This document shows, piece by piece, positions 1-7,250 of a stretch of DNA of 7,962 nt. The position numbers and the translations under genes are program-made. Position 1 is the first letter of the stretch. Every line of letters starts with the position of its first letter. The notes beneath the pieces were generated by a model that saw only the letters and a list, made by a program, of their open reading frames with translations, ran no database searches and was not told the origin of the DNA. The DNA is from an uncultured Nocardioides sp. (GTDB lineage: Bacteria; Actinomycetota; Actinomycetes; Propionibacteriales; Nocardioidaceae): NCBI RefSeq assembly GCF_946885725.1, contig NZ_CAMPGZ010000192.1, forward strand, positions 1-7,962. The letters run 5' to 3'.

Positions 1-60
1 CCCCATGACTGGCCCCATGACTGGCCCCATGACTGGGCCCATGGCTGGCCCCATGACCGA
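1..60. repeat. 12-base tandem repeat with an ATG in every unit
   Basis: Five consecutive 12-base units are visible. Units at 1-12, 13-24 and 25-36 are identical (CCCCATGACTGG). The unit at 37-48 has two changes and the one at 49-60 differs in its last three bases. The unit is four codons long, so copy-number change keeps the reading frame. Read in the frame of the downstream VOC gene it encodes M-T-G-P repeats. The array touches the window edge, so the true copy number is unknown. Confidence 0.9.
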
Positions 61-472
61 CATGGACTGGAAGCTCGAGCTCATCCTCCTCCCCGTGTCC
101 GACCCCGACCGCAGCAAGTCGTTCTACGTCGACACGCTCGGCTTCAACCTCGACGTCGACCACGACATGGGCGACTTCCGGGTCATCCAGTGCACGCCGC
201 GGGGGTCGTCCTGCTCCATCACGTTCGGCGTCGGCATGCCGGTCGGCGAGCCCGGGTCGGTGAAGGGCACCCACCTCGTCGTCCAGGACATCGAGGCCGC
301 GCGGGCGTTCCTCGACGAGCGCGGGGTCGAGCACGGCGGCATCGTGCACTTCGAGGGCGGCGGCCCGCAGCCGGGGCCCGACCCGGAACGGCGCGACTAC
401 AACTCGTTCATCTACTTCGACGACCCCGACGGTAACTCGTGGGCGGTGCAGGAGGTCCACCACGTCCGCTGA
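5..472 (+). CDS. VOC (glyoxalase/bleomycin-resistance) family protein
   Basis: This is a small cytoplasmic protein of the vicinal oxygen chelate fold. The conserved part starts at ATG 62 (136 residues): an opening strand LELILLPVSDPDRSKSFYVD, then LGF, a second half-module beginning GTHLVVQDIEAARAFLDERG, and the usual closing block FDDPDGNSWAVQEV. This is the length of a single-domain VOC protein with two beta-alpha-beta-beta-beta halves. The substrate cannot be read from sequence; relatives include glyoxalases, dioxygenases and antibiotic-binding proteins. The start is uncertain. The M-T-G-P repeat offers ATGs at 5, 17, 29, 41 and 53, none with a Shine-Dalgarno sequence, and 53 or 62 may be the real start. 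The first ATG is used here as the maximal extent, and the gene could begin upstream of the window. A gap of about 87 bases separates it from the marR-type gene, which has its own promoter. Confidence 0.85.
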   Translation: MTGPMTGPMTGPMAGPMTDMDWKLELILLPVSDPDRSKSFYVDTLGFNLDVDHDMGDFRVIQCTPRGSSCSITFGVGMPVGEPGSVKGTHLVVQDIEAARAFLDERGVEHGGIVHFEGGGPQPGPDPERRDYNSFIYFDDPDGNSWAVQEVHHVR

Positions 473-524
473 CCGTCCCTGGTCCAAGCCCCGGCCGGCG
501 TCATCAGCGTCACACCCGGAAAAC

Positions 525-565
525 TGCATGCGTCATGCATCTAGTTGTATGCTTGGCGCATGCAA
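525..565 (+). promoter_or_regulatory. marR-type promoter with nested inverted repeats (putative operator)
   Basis: This is the most AT-rich spot of the region. TATGCT at 548-553 fits the actinobacterial TANNNT -10 box and ends six bases before ATG 560, which suggests a leaderless message. No convincing -35 box is visible. Two palindromic sites share a 5-base spacer design: TGCAT-N5-ATGCA at 525-539 (perfect) and TTGTATGC-N5-GCATGCAA at 545-565 (7 of 8 pairs). In addition TGCATGCG (525-532) and CGCATGCA (557-564) are perfect complements. MarR proteins bind such palindromes as dimers. Binding here would cover the -10 box and start codon, so autorepression is inferred. Confidence 0.6.
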
Positions 566-1033
566 TCTTCCACCGACCTCGCCGGTGCGGCCGAGCGGGT
601 GCCCGAGCCCGAGACCGTCGAGGACGCGCTCCTCGCGGCCATGGCACGGATCGGCAAGCGGCTGCGCCACCGGGTCGCCGGCGACCTCGACTTCTCGACG
701 TTCGTCCTGCTGAAGACCGTCGCCCACTTCGGCCCGCTGCGGCTGTCGGCGCTGGCTGCTGAGCTGTCACTCGACGCCTCGACCGTGAGCCGGCACGTCC
801 GCTCCCTCGAGGGCGCCGGCCTGCTCGAGCGCGCCGCCGACCCCGAGGACGGCCGGGCGTTCCAGGTCGCCCTCTCCCCCGCGGGCGCGGCCCGCATCGA
901 GGAGGCCGCCTGCCGTCGCCGCGACCTCATCGGCTCGCTGCTCGCGGACTGGAACGACCAGGACCGCGAGGACATGCGCCGCCTCCTCCACCAGCTCACC
1001 CTGTCCCTCGAGAACCAGGAGCACTCCGCGTGA
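560..1033 (+). CDS. MarR family transcriptional regulator
   Basis: A 157-residue winged helix-turn-helix protein of typical MarR length. From ATG 560 the order is an N-terminal dimerisation helix (about 20-40), the HTH (about 60-85, with recognition helix DASTVSRHVRSLE at 72-84), the wing (DPEDGRAFQVALSPAG, 94-109, corresponding to the family D-x-R wing), and C-terminal helices to 157. A TTG at 545 is in frame, but neither start has a Shine-Dalgarno sequence. ATG 560 is preferred because a -10 box lies exactly six bases before it. Its stop overlaps the GTG start of the MFS pump by four bases, so the two are co-translated. This is the classic arrangement of a ligand-responsive repressor controlling its own efflux pump. 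The inducer is unknown. Confidence 0.93.
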   Translation: MQSSTDLAGAAERVPEPETVEDALLAAMARIGKRLRHRVAGDLDFSTFVLLKTVAHFGPLRLSALAAELSLDASTVSRHVRSLEGAGLLERAADPEDGRAFQVALSPAGAARIEEAACRRRDLIGSLLADWNDQDREDMRRLLHQLTLSLENQEHSA

Positions 1034-2643
1034 CACCCGACTCCCAGGGCTACCTGTCCCACAAGCAGATCCTCGTCGTCATGGGCGGGCTGATGGTCGG
1101 CATGTTCCTGGCCGCCCTCGACCAGAGCATCGTCGGTACGGCGCTCCCGCGGATCACCTCCGAGCTCGGCGGCCTCGACAAGCTGTCGTGGGTGGTGACG
1201 GCGTACCTGCTGACCGCCACCTCGTCCACGCCCCTGTGGGGCAAGCTGTCCGACCTCTACGGCCGGCGCCTGCTGTTCCAGGCCGCGATCACCACGTTCG
1301 TGCTCGGCTCGCTGTTGTCCGGCCTGTCGCAGGACATCAACCAGCTGATCGCGTTCCGGGCCGTCCAGGGCCTCGGCGGCGGTGGCCTGATGGCGCTGGC
1401 GCTCGCCACCATCGGCGACGTGATCCCGCCGCGCGAGCGCGGCCGCTACCAGGGCTACTTCGCCGCGGTGTTCGGCGTGTCCAGCGTGCTGGGCCCGGTG
1501 CTCGGCGGCTGGTTCGCCGACGGTCCCGGCTGGGAGTGGATCTTCTACATCAACGTGCCGCTCGGCATCGCCGCGCTCATCGTGACCTCGGCCGCGCTCA
1601 AGATCCCGCACGTGCGCCGTGAGCACAGCATCGACTATCTCGGTGCCGCGCTCGTCGTCTCCGCGGTCTCGTCGTTCCTGCTCTACACCGCGTGGGCCGG
1701 CCCCGACCAGGGCTGGGGCTCCGCCACCGGCATCGCGCTGCTCGCCGCCGGCCTGGTGCTGACCGCGCTGTTCGTGCTCGTCGAGCTGCGCGCCGCCGAG
1801 CCGATCCTGCCGATGCGGCTGTTCCGCAACTCGATCTTCAGCGTGGCCAACATCTTCGGCTTCCTGATCGGCGTCGCGATGTTCGGCTCGATGATCTTCA
1901 TCCCGGTCTACCTCCAGGTCGTCGACGGGATGAGCCCGACCGAGTCGGGCCTGGCCATGCTGCCGATGGTTGCCGGCATCTTCACCACCTCGATCGCCTC
2001 GGGCCGGCTGATGAGCCGCAACGGCCGCTACAAGCCCTACCCGATCGCCGGCGCGGTCGTCGTGACCATCGGCCTGCTCATGCTGTCGATGCTCGACAAC
2101 GAGTCGCCGTACTGGTTCGCCGGCGTAGCGATGTACGTCATGGGCACCGGCCTCGGTCTCACCATGCAGGTGCTCGTGGTCGTCGTGCAGAACTCCGTGG
2201 ACCGCTCCGACATGGGCGTCGCGACCAGCTCGGTGACGTTCTTCCGCCAGATGGGCGGTTCGTTCGGTACGGCGCTGTTCGGCGCGATCCTGTCGAGCCG
2301 GCTTGCCACGCACATCGCCGATGTGCTGGCCGGCAACCCGGCCGCCGTCCGGGCGGGTGGCGGCGGCGCCGAGCTCGACGCGGTGACCAACAACGTCGAG
2401 GCGATCAAGTCGCTGCCCGAACCGCTGCACGGCCTGATCACCGAGGCCTTCAGCCTGTCGCTGCACGACACGTTCCTCGCCGCGGTCCCGCTGACCGTCG
2501 TGGCGGTCGTCGTGGCGCTGTTCCTGAAGGAGATCCCGCTGACCGGTCGGCAGACGCCTCAGGCGCCGGCCGAGGGTTCCGCGTCCGGTGACGCGGAGTC
2601 GGGCGTCCCGGCCTCCTCCGGGGCGTCTCCGACCGCGGTGTAG
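1030..2643 (+). CDS. DHA2-family MFS efflux transporter (EmrB/QacA type, 14 TM)
   Basis: A 537-residue proton-coupled drug exporter of the inner membrane. Visible signatures are motif D1 (LDQSIVGTALPRI, about 30-42), motif A (GKLSDLYGRR, 71-80) in the first cytoplasmic loop, motif B (RAVQGLGGG, 110-118) in helix 4, and motif C (GPVLGG, 155-160) in helix 5, which marks antiporters. Length and hydrophobic segments fit 14 helices, including a last helix near 482-500. A soluble Ala/Ser/Pro/Gly tail follows (about 505-537). In motif D1 the usual D-x-T-I-V-N is D-Q-S-I-V-G, a mild variation. The GTG start overlaps the regulator's stop (GTGA), with AGGAG at 1017-1021 eight bases upstream. The substrate is not predictable; multidrug export under MarR control is inferred. 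The last 85 bases overlap the AI-2E gene on the other strand. Confidence 0.95.
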   Translation: MTPDSQGYLSHKQILVVMGGLMVGMFLAALDQSIVGTALPRITSELGGLDKLSWVVTAYLLTATSSTPLWGKLSDLYGRRLLFQAAITTFVLGSLLSGLSQDINQLIAFRAVQGLGGGGLMALALATIGDVIPPRERGRYQGYFAAVFGVSSVLGPVLGGWFADGPGWEWIFYINVPLGIAALIVTSAALKIPHVRREHSIDYLGAALVVSAVSSFLLYTAWAGPDQGWGSATGIALLAAGLVLTALFVLVELRAAEPILPMRLFRNSIFSVANIFGFLIGVAMFGSMIFIPVYLQVVDGMSPTESGLAMLPMVAGIFTTSIASGRLMSRNGRYKPYPIAGAVVVTIGLLMLSMLDNESPYWFAGVAMYVMGTGLGLTMQVLVVVVQNSVDRSDMGVATSSVTFFRQMGGSFGTALFGAILSSRLATHIADVLAGNPAAVRAGGGGAELDAVTNNVEAIKSLPEPLHGLITEAFSLSLHDTFLAAVPLTVVAVVVALFLKEIPLTGRQTPQAPAEGSASGDAESGVPASSGASPTAV

Positions 2644-3848
2644 TTGGCGAGGTACTGGGCGACGGCGTTCAGCGCGGCGGCGAACGGTACGGCGAGGAGT
2701 GCGCCGGCCACGCCGCCGAGCAGGACACCCATGCCGATCGCCACGATCACGCCGAGCGGGTGGAGCGCCACGAACCGCCCGGTGAGGAACGGCTGCAGCA
2801 CGTGCGCCTCGATCTGCTGCACGAGGATCACGCCGCCGAACATCAGAAGGGCGACGATCGGGCCGTGCGCGACCAGCGCGACGAGCACGGCCACGGAGCC
2901 CGAGATGGTCGCGCCGACCATCGGGATGAACGCGCCGAGGAACACCAGCACGCCGATGGCCGTCGCGAACGGGACCTTGAGGATGAACGCCACGATCATG
3001 ATGCCGATCGCGTCGGCCAGCGCGATGATCACGGTCGCCCGCACGAACTGGGTCAGCGACCGCCATGCCACCTTGCCGGACTCGTCGGCGCGCAGCCGGG
3101 CGGCGCGGGGAAACAGGCGGACCACCCAGGCCCAGATGCGCGCGCCGTCGGCGAGGAAGAAGTAGCTCGCGAAGAGCACGATGAAGAAGCCGGCCACGAT
3201 GTGGCCGATCGCCGTACCGACCTCGGTCGCCTGGGTCAGCAGCTCCTGGGAGGAGCTGGTGATCGCGGACTGGGCCTCCCGGAGGACGTCGTTGATCTGC
3301 GAGTCCGACGCCTGCAGCGGTCCGGTGCGCAGCCAGCGCCGGATCTCCTCCAGGCCCGAGACCACCTGGGCGGACAGGTCGCTGAAGCCGGCCGAGATCT
3401 GCGTGCCGACGAAAGTCAGCAGCAGCACGACGGTGCCCAGGCCGCCGACGACCACGATGGCGGAGGCGAGCTTGCGGTTGATGTGGACCTTGCTCGCGGA
3501 CGCCACCACGGGGCCGGCCAGGGCGGCGATCAGCAGCGAGATGGCCAGCGGCAGGAAGATCACCGAGAAGTAGGCCATCACCCGGTAGGCGATGTAGCCG
3601 GCGGCGCCGATCACGAGCGCGCGCCACGCCCACGCCGCGGCCAGGTCGACGGCCCAGGGCACCTGCGCCCGGCTGAAGTTGCTCGGGCCGGCGTCGATCA
3701 CGATCGGCTGCGGCTCCTCCGGCGCTCGCTCGGCGCGGAGCTGCTGCAGCTGGTGCGCGACGCGCTCGGCGAACCGCTCGTCGGACTTGGCCCGCTGCGC
3801 GGCGCGCAGCCGGCTCAGGCCTGCCGTCATCCGGTTGCCCTCCCGCAT
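2559..3848 (-). CDS. AI-2E family transporter (TqsA/YdiK-like, UPF0118)
   Basis: A polytopic membrane protein of the AI-2E transporter family, whose members have been linked to autoinducer-2 export or Na+(Li+)/H+ antiport; the substrate here is unknown. From ATG 3848 it has 429 residues: a charged cytosolic N-terminus (1-65), two or three helices (about 72-115 and 128-150), an amphipathic soluble stretch (150-208), and a C-terminal helical bundle (210-400). The bundle holds the family blocks FLGAFIPMVGATISG (303-317) and QQIEAHVLQPFLTGR (344-358), followed by LHPLGV. An acidic Ala/Pro tail (405-429) ends it. ATG 3848 sits six bases after a TAGCCT box and could be leaderless. ATG 3830 (codon 7) has GGGAGG eight bases upstream and may be used as well. 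It lies 23 bases after the GlmL-like gene and converges on the MFS gene with an 85-base overlap. Confidence 0.93.
   Translation of the reverse strand: MREGNRMTAGLSRLRAAQRAKSDERFAERVAHQLQQLRAERAPEEPQPIVIDAGPSNFSRAQVPWAVDLAAAWAWRALVIGAAGYIAYRVMAYFSVIFLPLAISLLIAALAGPVVASASKVHINRKLASAIVVVGGLGTVVLLLTFVGTQISAGFSDLSAQVVSGLEEIRRWLRTGPLQASDSQINDVLREAQSAITSSSQELLTQATEVGTAIGHIVAGFFIVLFASYFFLADGARIWAWVVRLFPRAARLRADESGKVAWRSLTQFVRATVIIALADAIGIMIVAFILKVPFATAIGVLVFLGAFIPMVGATISGSVAVLVALVAHGPIVALLMFGGVILVQQIEAHVLQPFLTGRFVALHPLGVIVAIGMGVLLGGVAGALLAVPFAAALNAVAQYLANYTAVGDAPEEAGTPDSASPDAEPSAGA
2578..2597. terminator. Hairpin inside the convergent coding overlap (possible bidirectional terminator)
   Basis: TCCGCGTC (2578-2585) and GACGCGGA (2590-2597) form a perfect 8-bp stem with a four-base CGGT loop. 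It lies within the 2559-2643 overlap where the MFS and AI-2E genes meet tail to tail. A weaker 5-bp stem (2607-2611 with 2618-2622) follows. Neither has a U-tract, so termination is inferred from position and symmetry, as for the I-shaped hairpins proposed in actinobacteria. The hairpin is upstream of both stop codons, so a transcript ending there would lack a stop; chance or mRNA 3'-end protection are alternatives. Confidence 0.35.
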
Positions 3849-3860
3849 GACGCCAGGCTA
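3849..3860 (-). promoter_or_regulatory. -10 box for the AI-2E gene (leaderless type)
   Basis: On the minus strand TAGCCT (3860-3855) is followed by six bases and then ATG 3848. The same TAGCCT-N6-start arrangement recurs at 7238-7252. It sits in the 23-base gap after the GlmL-like stop, giving the AI-2E gene a possible promoter of its own besides read-through. No clear -35 box was seen. Confidence 0.4.
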
Positions 3861-3871
3861 TGCGAGGGCGC

Positions 3872-5266
3872 CTACCGGCGGAGCAGACGGCGCGCCAGGC
3901 TGCGCGCGGCCCCGGGATGCTCGGCGGCGAGCAGGCCGACCGGAGCCAGCACGTAGTCGCGGTCGACGGCCGTGCGCGGTCGCTCCGGCAGCTGCCAGCC
4001 GGCACCCGGGTCGGCGTCGAGATGGCGGCTCAGGACGCCGGCGGCGTCGTCACCCCCGTGTCGGAGCACCCCGCCCGAGCCGACCAGCAGGTCGACCTCG
4101 CGCAGGTCCTTGCCGCTGCGCTCCACGATCCGGCCCTCCGGGCTGAACACCACCTGGGACCGGCCGGCGTGCCGACGCAGCGCCAGCGTCACGGCTGCGG
4201 CCGCGATCGTCAGGTCGTCCTCGGCACCGGCGTCGTCGGCAGGCAGGTACGACGGGTCGGCCTGCCGGACGGCAGCGGCCTCGGCGAAGCGCGGGTCGAG
4301 CAGTCCGGCGGCGACGCCCTCCTCCACCGTGCTCACCGCGCTCCATCGCATGCCGAGGTCGCCCTCGACGGTGCGGCTGACCGGGACCGTGGCCACGACC
4401 TGCCGCGACAGCCCCGCGTCCTCCGGGTCCACCTCGACGACGGAGTGCACGTCGGTGGTCGCCCCGCCGACGTCCACGACGACCACGTCGCCACCGAGCT
4501 CGTCGGCGAGCAGCTCGACCGCAGTGAGCACGACGTCCGGGGTGGCGCCCCGGACCATGGAGGTGAAGCTCTCCCCCGCGTCACGCTTCGACAGGTGCTT
4601 GCCGCCGATCACGTGCCGCAGGAACATCTCGCGGATCGCCGCGCGCGCCGACTCGGGCGCGAGCACGCCGATGCGCGGGACCACGTTGTCGGCCAGGACG
4701 TACGGCGTGCCCGCGTCGTCGAGCAGCTTCGCCACGTCGTCCTGGGCGTCGGCGTTGCCGGCGACGACGACCGGGCGGCGCCAGCGCGCCTTGGCGAGCG
4801 TGGTGGCGCTCTCGAGCAGCACCTCCTGGTTGCCGCCGTCGGTGCCGCCGACGAGCAGCAGCACGTCGGGCTTCGCGGCCCGCAGCGCGGTGACCTCGGC
4901 GCGGGTCAGTCGGCCGTGGGAGACGTGCACGACGCGGCCGCCGCTGGACAGCGCGACGCGGCGGCCCGCCTCGGCGGTGACCAGCTCCTCGTTGCCGACG
5001 ACCGCGATGCGCAGCCCGCCGCCGGCCGACGAGCAGGCCAGCACCTCGGCGTCCGCGGCGCGCGGGTCGGCGGCCGTCAGCTCAGCGAGGCAGGCGTCCC
5101 AGCCGTCGAGCACGTCGGTGTCGATCGTGGTCCGGTGCTCCGCCGCCGCGACGAGGCGGCCGGACGGGACCTCGACCAAGGCCGCCTTGGTGAACGTGGA
5201 CCCGAAGTCGACACAGGCGACGACGGTGGTCTCGACAGGCTCGACCACCCGGTGGGGCTCAGCCAA
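3872..5266 (-). CDS. glmL: GlmL/MutL-like ASKHA ATPase (B12-mutase accessory family)
   Basis: A 464-residue cytosolic protein resembling the GlmL (MutL) family, named for genes beside glutamate (methylaspartate) mutase; it is unrelated to mismatch-repair MutL. The actin/Hsp70-type ATPase motifs are clear: phosphate-1 [13 protein letters not shown] (19-31), [11 protein letters not shown] (136-146), phosphate-2 [13 protein letters not shown] (263-275), and the adenosine loop [12 protein letters not shown] (393-404). The family is thought to help or reactivate adenosylcobalamin-dependent mutases. No mutase lies in the window, so its partner is unknown. The TTG start has GGAG seven bases upstream and overlaps the metB-type stop by eight bases, so it is probably translationally coupled. 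GTG 5248 is the only other in-frame start before the core. Residues 6-14 (RVVEPVETT) come from an inserted palindromic repeat. Confidence 0.88.
   Translation of the reverse strand: MAEPHRVVEPVETTVVACVDFGSTFTKAALVEVPSGRLVAAAEHRTTIDTDVLDGWDACLAELTAADPRAADAEVLACSSAGGGLRIAVVGNEELVTAEAGRRVALSSGGRVVHVSHGRLTRAEVTALRAAKPDVLLLVGGTDGGNQEVLLESATTLAKARWRRPVVVAGNADAQDDVAKLLDDAGTPYVLADNVVPRIGVLAPESARAAIREMFLRHVIGGKHLSKRDAGESFTSMVRGATPDVVLTAVELLADELGGDVVVVDVGGATTDVHSVVEVDPEDAGLSRQVVATVPVSRTVEGDLGMRWSAVSTVEEGVAAGLLDPRFAEAAAVRQADPSYLPADDAGAEDDLTIAAAAVTLALRRHAGRSQVVFSPEGRIVERSGKDLREVDLLVGSGGVLRHGGDDAAGVLSRHLDADPGAGWQLPERPRTAVDRDYVLAPVGLLAAEHPGAARSLARRLLRR
5225..5249. repeat. Dispersed palindromic repeat (GGTCTCGACAGGCTCGACC type) inside a coding region
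   Basis: Outer arms GGTGGTC (5225-5231) and GACCACC (5243-5249) are perfect complements around the core TCGACAGGCTC. From memory, elements of this form are scattered through many Nocardioides and related actinobacterial genomes, usually between genes. Here it lies within codons 6-14 of the GlmL-like gene, just after the metB-type stop. Only one copy is visible in this window, so its dispersed nature is recalled, not shown. Confidence 0.6.
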
Positions 5267-6443
5267 GTGCGCGCTCCAGGTCGGCGAGGAGGTCGTCGGC
5301 GGTCTCGATGCCCACGGACAGCCGGACCAGGTCGTCGGGCACCTCGAGGTCGGTGCCGGCGACGGAGGCGTGGGTCATCAGGCCGGGGTGCTCGATCAGC
5401 GACTCGACGCCGCCGAGGGACTCGCCGAGCGTGAACACCTCCGCCTTCTCGCACACCTGGAGCGCCTGCTCGCGCCCGCCGGCGACGCGGAACGACACCA
5501 TCCCGCCGTACCGCTTCATCTGGCGCGACGCCACCGCGTGCCCCGGGTGCTCCGGAAGGCCGGGGTAGATCACCTCGGAGACCGCCGCGTGCTGCGTGAG
5601 GAAGCCGACGACCTTCTCCGCGTTGTCGCAGTGCCGGTCCATGCGCAGAGCGAGCGTGCGGATGCCGCGCAGCGTCAGCCACGCGTCGAACGGGCCGGCC
5701 ACCGCGCCGATGGCGTTCTGGTGGAAGGCGATCTGGTCGGCGAGGTCGAGGTCGCGCACGACGATGGCGCCGCCGACGACGTCGCTGTGGCCGCCGACGT
5801 ACTTCGTGGTCGAGTGCACGACCGCGTCGGCGCCGAGAGTGAGCGGCTGCTGGAGGTACGGCGAGCAGAAGGTGTTGTCGACGACCAGGAGCGCGCCGGC
5901 ATCGTGGGCGACGGACGCGACCGCCTCGATGTCGCCGATGTTGAGCAGCGGGTTGGTCGGGGTCTCGAGCCACACGACCTTGGTCTCGCCCGGGCGGATC
6001 GCCGCGCGGATCGCGTCGACGTCGGAGACGGGGGCGGAGGTGTGCGCGAGGCCCCACGGGTCCTCGACCTTGGCGAACAGGCGGTAGGTGCCGCCGTACG
6101 CGTCGTTGGGAACCACCAGGTGGTCGCCCGGCTTGCAGACCGCCTTGAGCAGGGTGTGCTCGGCCGCCAGGCCGCTGGCGAACGCGAAGCCGCGCTCCCC
6201 CTCCTCGAGTGCCGCGATGTTGCCCTCGAGGGCGGTGCGGGTGGGGTTGGCGGAGCGGGAGTACTCGTAGCCGCCCCGCAGGCCGCCGACGCCGTCCTGC
6301 TTGTAGGTCGAGGTGGCGAAGATCGGCGGGATCACCGCGCCGGTGGTCGGGTCCGGCTCGTAGCCCGCGTGGATCGCACGGGTCTCGAAGCCGGACTTGT
6401 GGCGGTGGTCCTGGCCCGCCTGGCCGCTGGTCTGCTCCGACAT
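5259..6443 (-). CDS. metB: Cystathionine gamma-synthase family PLP enzyme
   Basis: A 394-residue Cys/Met-metabolism PLP enzyme, full length for the family. It would join an O-acylhomoserine to cysteine to give cystathionine in methionine synthesis or transsulfuration. Visible elements are YSRSANPTR (61-69, phosphate contacts from the neighbouring subunit), [12 protein letters not shown] (88-99), WLETPTNP (158-165), VVDNTF with the cofactor-binding Asp189, STTKY with Schiff-base Lys214, [12 protein letters not shown] (342-353), MTHAS (356-360) and RLSVGIE (374-380). Gamma-synthase and gamma-lyase cannot be told apart safely from sequence in actinobacteria; synthase is the better match by overall pattern. 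ATG 6443 lacks a Shine-Dalgarno sequence but follows TAGAGT by seven bases. It heads the leftward group with the GlmL-like gene and is divergent from msrA. Confidence 0.93.
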   Translation of the reverse strand: MSEQTSGQAGQDHRHKSGFETRAIHAGYEPDPTTGAVIPPIFATSTYKQDGVGGLRGGYEYSRSANPTRTALEGNIAALEEGERGFAFASGLAAEHTLLKAVCKPGDHLVVPNDAYGGTYRLFAKVEDPWGLAHTSAPVSDVDAIRAAIRPGETKVVWLETPTNPLLNIGDIEAVASVAHDAGALLVVDNTFCSPYLQQPLTLGADAVVHSTTKYVGGHSDVVGGAIVVRDLDLADQIAFHQNAIGAVAGPFDAWLTLRGIRTLALRMDRHCDNAEKVVGFLTQHAAVSEVIYPGLPEHPGHAVASRQMKRYGGMVSFRVAGGREQALQVCEKAEVFTLGESLGGVESLIEHPGLMTHASVAGTDLEVPDDLVRLSVGIETADDLLADLERALG

Positions 6444-6456
6444 GCGCCCGACTCTA
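6444..6456 (-). promoter_or_regulatory. -10 box for metB (leaderless type)
   Basis: On the minus strand TAGAGT (6456-6451) is followed by seven bases and ATG 6443. With no Shine-Dalgarno sequence in front of the ATG, a leaderless transcript is likely. No convincing -35 box was seen. This leaves no room for a riboswitch on the metB side. Confidence 0.45.
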
Positions 6457-6563
6457 GACCGGGGAAGGATCGAGCCATCCGCCGCGTTAGGAGAGACGAA
6501 CCACCCCCGACAGGGCCGTCGAGTCGAGTCGTCGGGTCAGCCGTCGAGCAACAAGGAGCGCCC

Positions 6564-7220
6564 GTGCTGTTCAACCGCCACAAGAACACGCTGCCGACCG
6601 AGGAGCAGGCACTGAAGGGCCACGCCGAGCAGTGGTTCACGCTCGCCGAGGAGCACCTCGTGCTGAAGACCCCGCTGGTCACGCCGGCGAGCGAGATCCC
6701 GGAGGGGTACGAGGTCGCGGTCTTCGGCCTGGGCTGTTTCTGGGGTGCCGAGGAGGCGTTCTGGCAGGTGCCGGGCGTCTGGTCGACGTCGGTCGGGTAC
6801 GCCGGCGGCCACACCCCGCACCCGTCGTACGAGCAGGTCTGCTCCGGCCAGACCGGGCACACCGAGGCCGTGCGCGTCGTCTACGACCCGAAGCAGGTGT
6901 CGTACGCCGACCTGGTGAAGGTGTTCTTCACGATCCACGACCCGACACAGGGCATGCGGCAGGGCAACGACATCGGCACGCAGTACCGCTCGGCGATCTA
7001 CACGACCACGCCCGAGCAAGCCGAGGTCGCCGAGAAGCTCCGTGCGGCCTACGAGCCCGTCCTCACGCAGCGCGGGTACGGGCCGATCACCACGGAGGTC
7101 AAGCCGGCGCCGACGTACTACTACGCCGAGGACTACCACCAGCAGTACCTCGCGAAGAACCCGAACGGTTACCGGTGCCACTCGGCGACCGGCATTCCGT
7201 TCCCGGACGTCGAGGTCTGA
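6564..7220 (+). CDS. msrA: Peptide-methionine (S)-S-oxide reductase MsrA
   Basis: A 218-residue cytosolic enzyme that reduces the S epimer of methionine sulfoxide, free or in proteins, using thioredoxin. GTG 6564 is well supported by AAGGAG at 6553-6558, five bases upstream. The catalytic motif GCFWG is at 57-61 with nucleophile Cys58. [24 protein letters not shown] (78-101), the block from [22 protein letters not shown], and [21 protein letters not shown] follow. Cys205 near the end is the likely resolving cysteine. The second C-terminal cysteine of E. coli MsrA is absent, so recycling probably uses Cys58 and Cys205 only. The N-terminal extension of about 50 residues resembles the long E. 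coli-type form. It is divergent from metB, and no promoter was recognised in the 120 bases between them. Confidence 0.96.
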   Translation: MLFNRHKNTLPTEEQALKGHAEQWFTLAEEHLVLKTPLVTPASEIPEGYEVAVFGLGCFWGAEEAFWQVPGVWSTSVGYAGGHTPHPSYEQVCSGQTGHTEAVRVVYDPKQVSYADLVKVFFTIHDPTQGMRQGNDIGTQYRSAIYTTTPEQAEVAEKLRAAYEPVLTQRGYGPITTEVKPAPTYYYAEDYHQQYLAKNPNGYRCHSATGIPFPDVEV

Positions 7221-7237
7221 CTCCTCTGCCCCAGCGC

Positions 7238-7250
7238 TAGCCTCACCCGG
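7238..7250 (+). promoter_or_regulatory. -10 box for the small deoxyribosyltransferase-like gene (leaderless type)
   Basis: TAGCCT at 7238-7243 is followed by six bases and GTG 7250, the same geometry as at 3849-3860 and at marR. CTGACT at 7217-7222 is a poor -35 candidate with a short 15-base spacer. The -10 box is inside the left arm of the hairpin at 7239-7276. Confidence 0.4.

Noticed and set aside
498..535. Three GCGTCA copies (498, 507, 530) before marR
   Set aside because: The spacing is irregular (9 and 23 bases), and such short words are common in GC-rich DNA. The palindromes at 525-565 explain the site better.
545..559. TTG 545 as the MarR start
   Set aside because: It has no Shine-Dalgarno sequence and lies before and within the likely -10 box TATGCT (548-553), so it would precede the expected transcript start.
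541..4005. A 1154-codon open frame on the minus strand
   Set aside because: It lies opposite the MarR and MFS genes and in another frame of AI-2E. Its product is low-complexity, rich in Arg, Asp, His and Gln with no domain, as expected for a GC-rich antisense shadow.
3972..6563. A long plus-strand frame running into msrA
   Set aside because: The part before GTG 6564 is antisense to the GlmL-like and metB genes and has shadow composition. The GTG with AAGGAG five bases upstream marks the true msrA start, so this is not a fusion.
6444..6563. Possible SAM riboswitch between metB and msrA
   Set aside because: The gap is 120 bases, metB appears leaderless, and I could not find paired regions resembling a known SAM riboswitch class on either strand.
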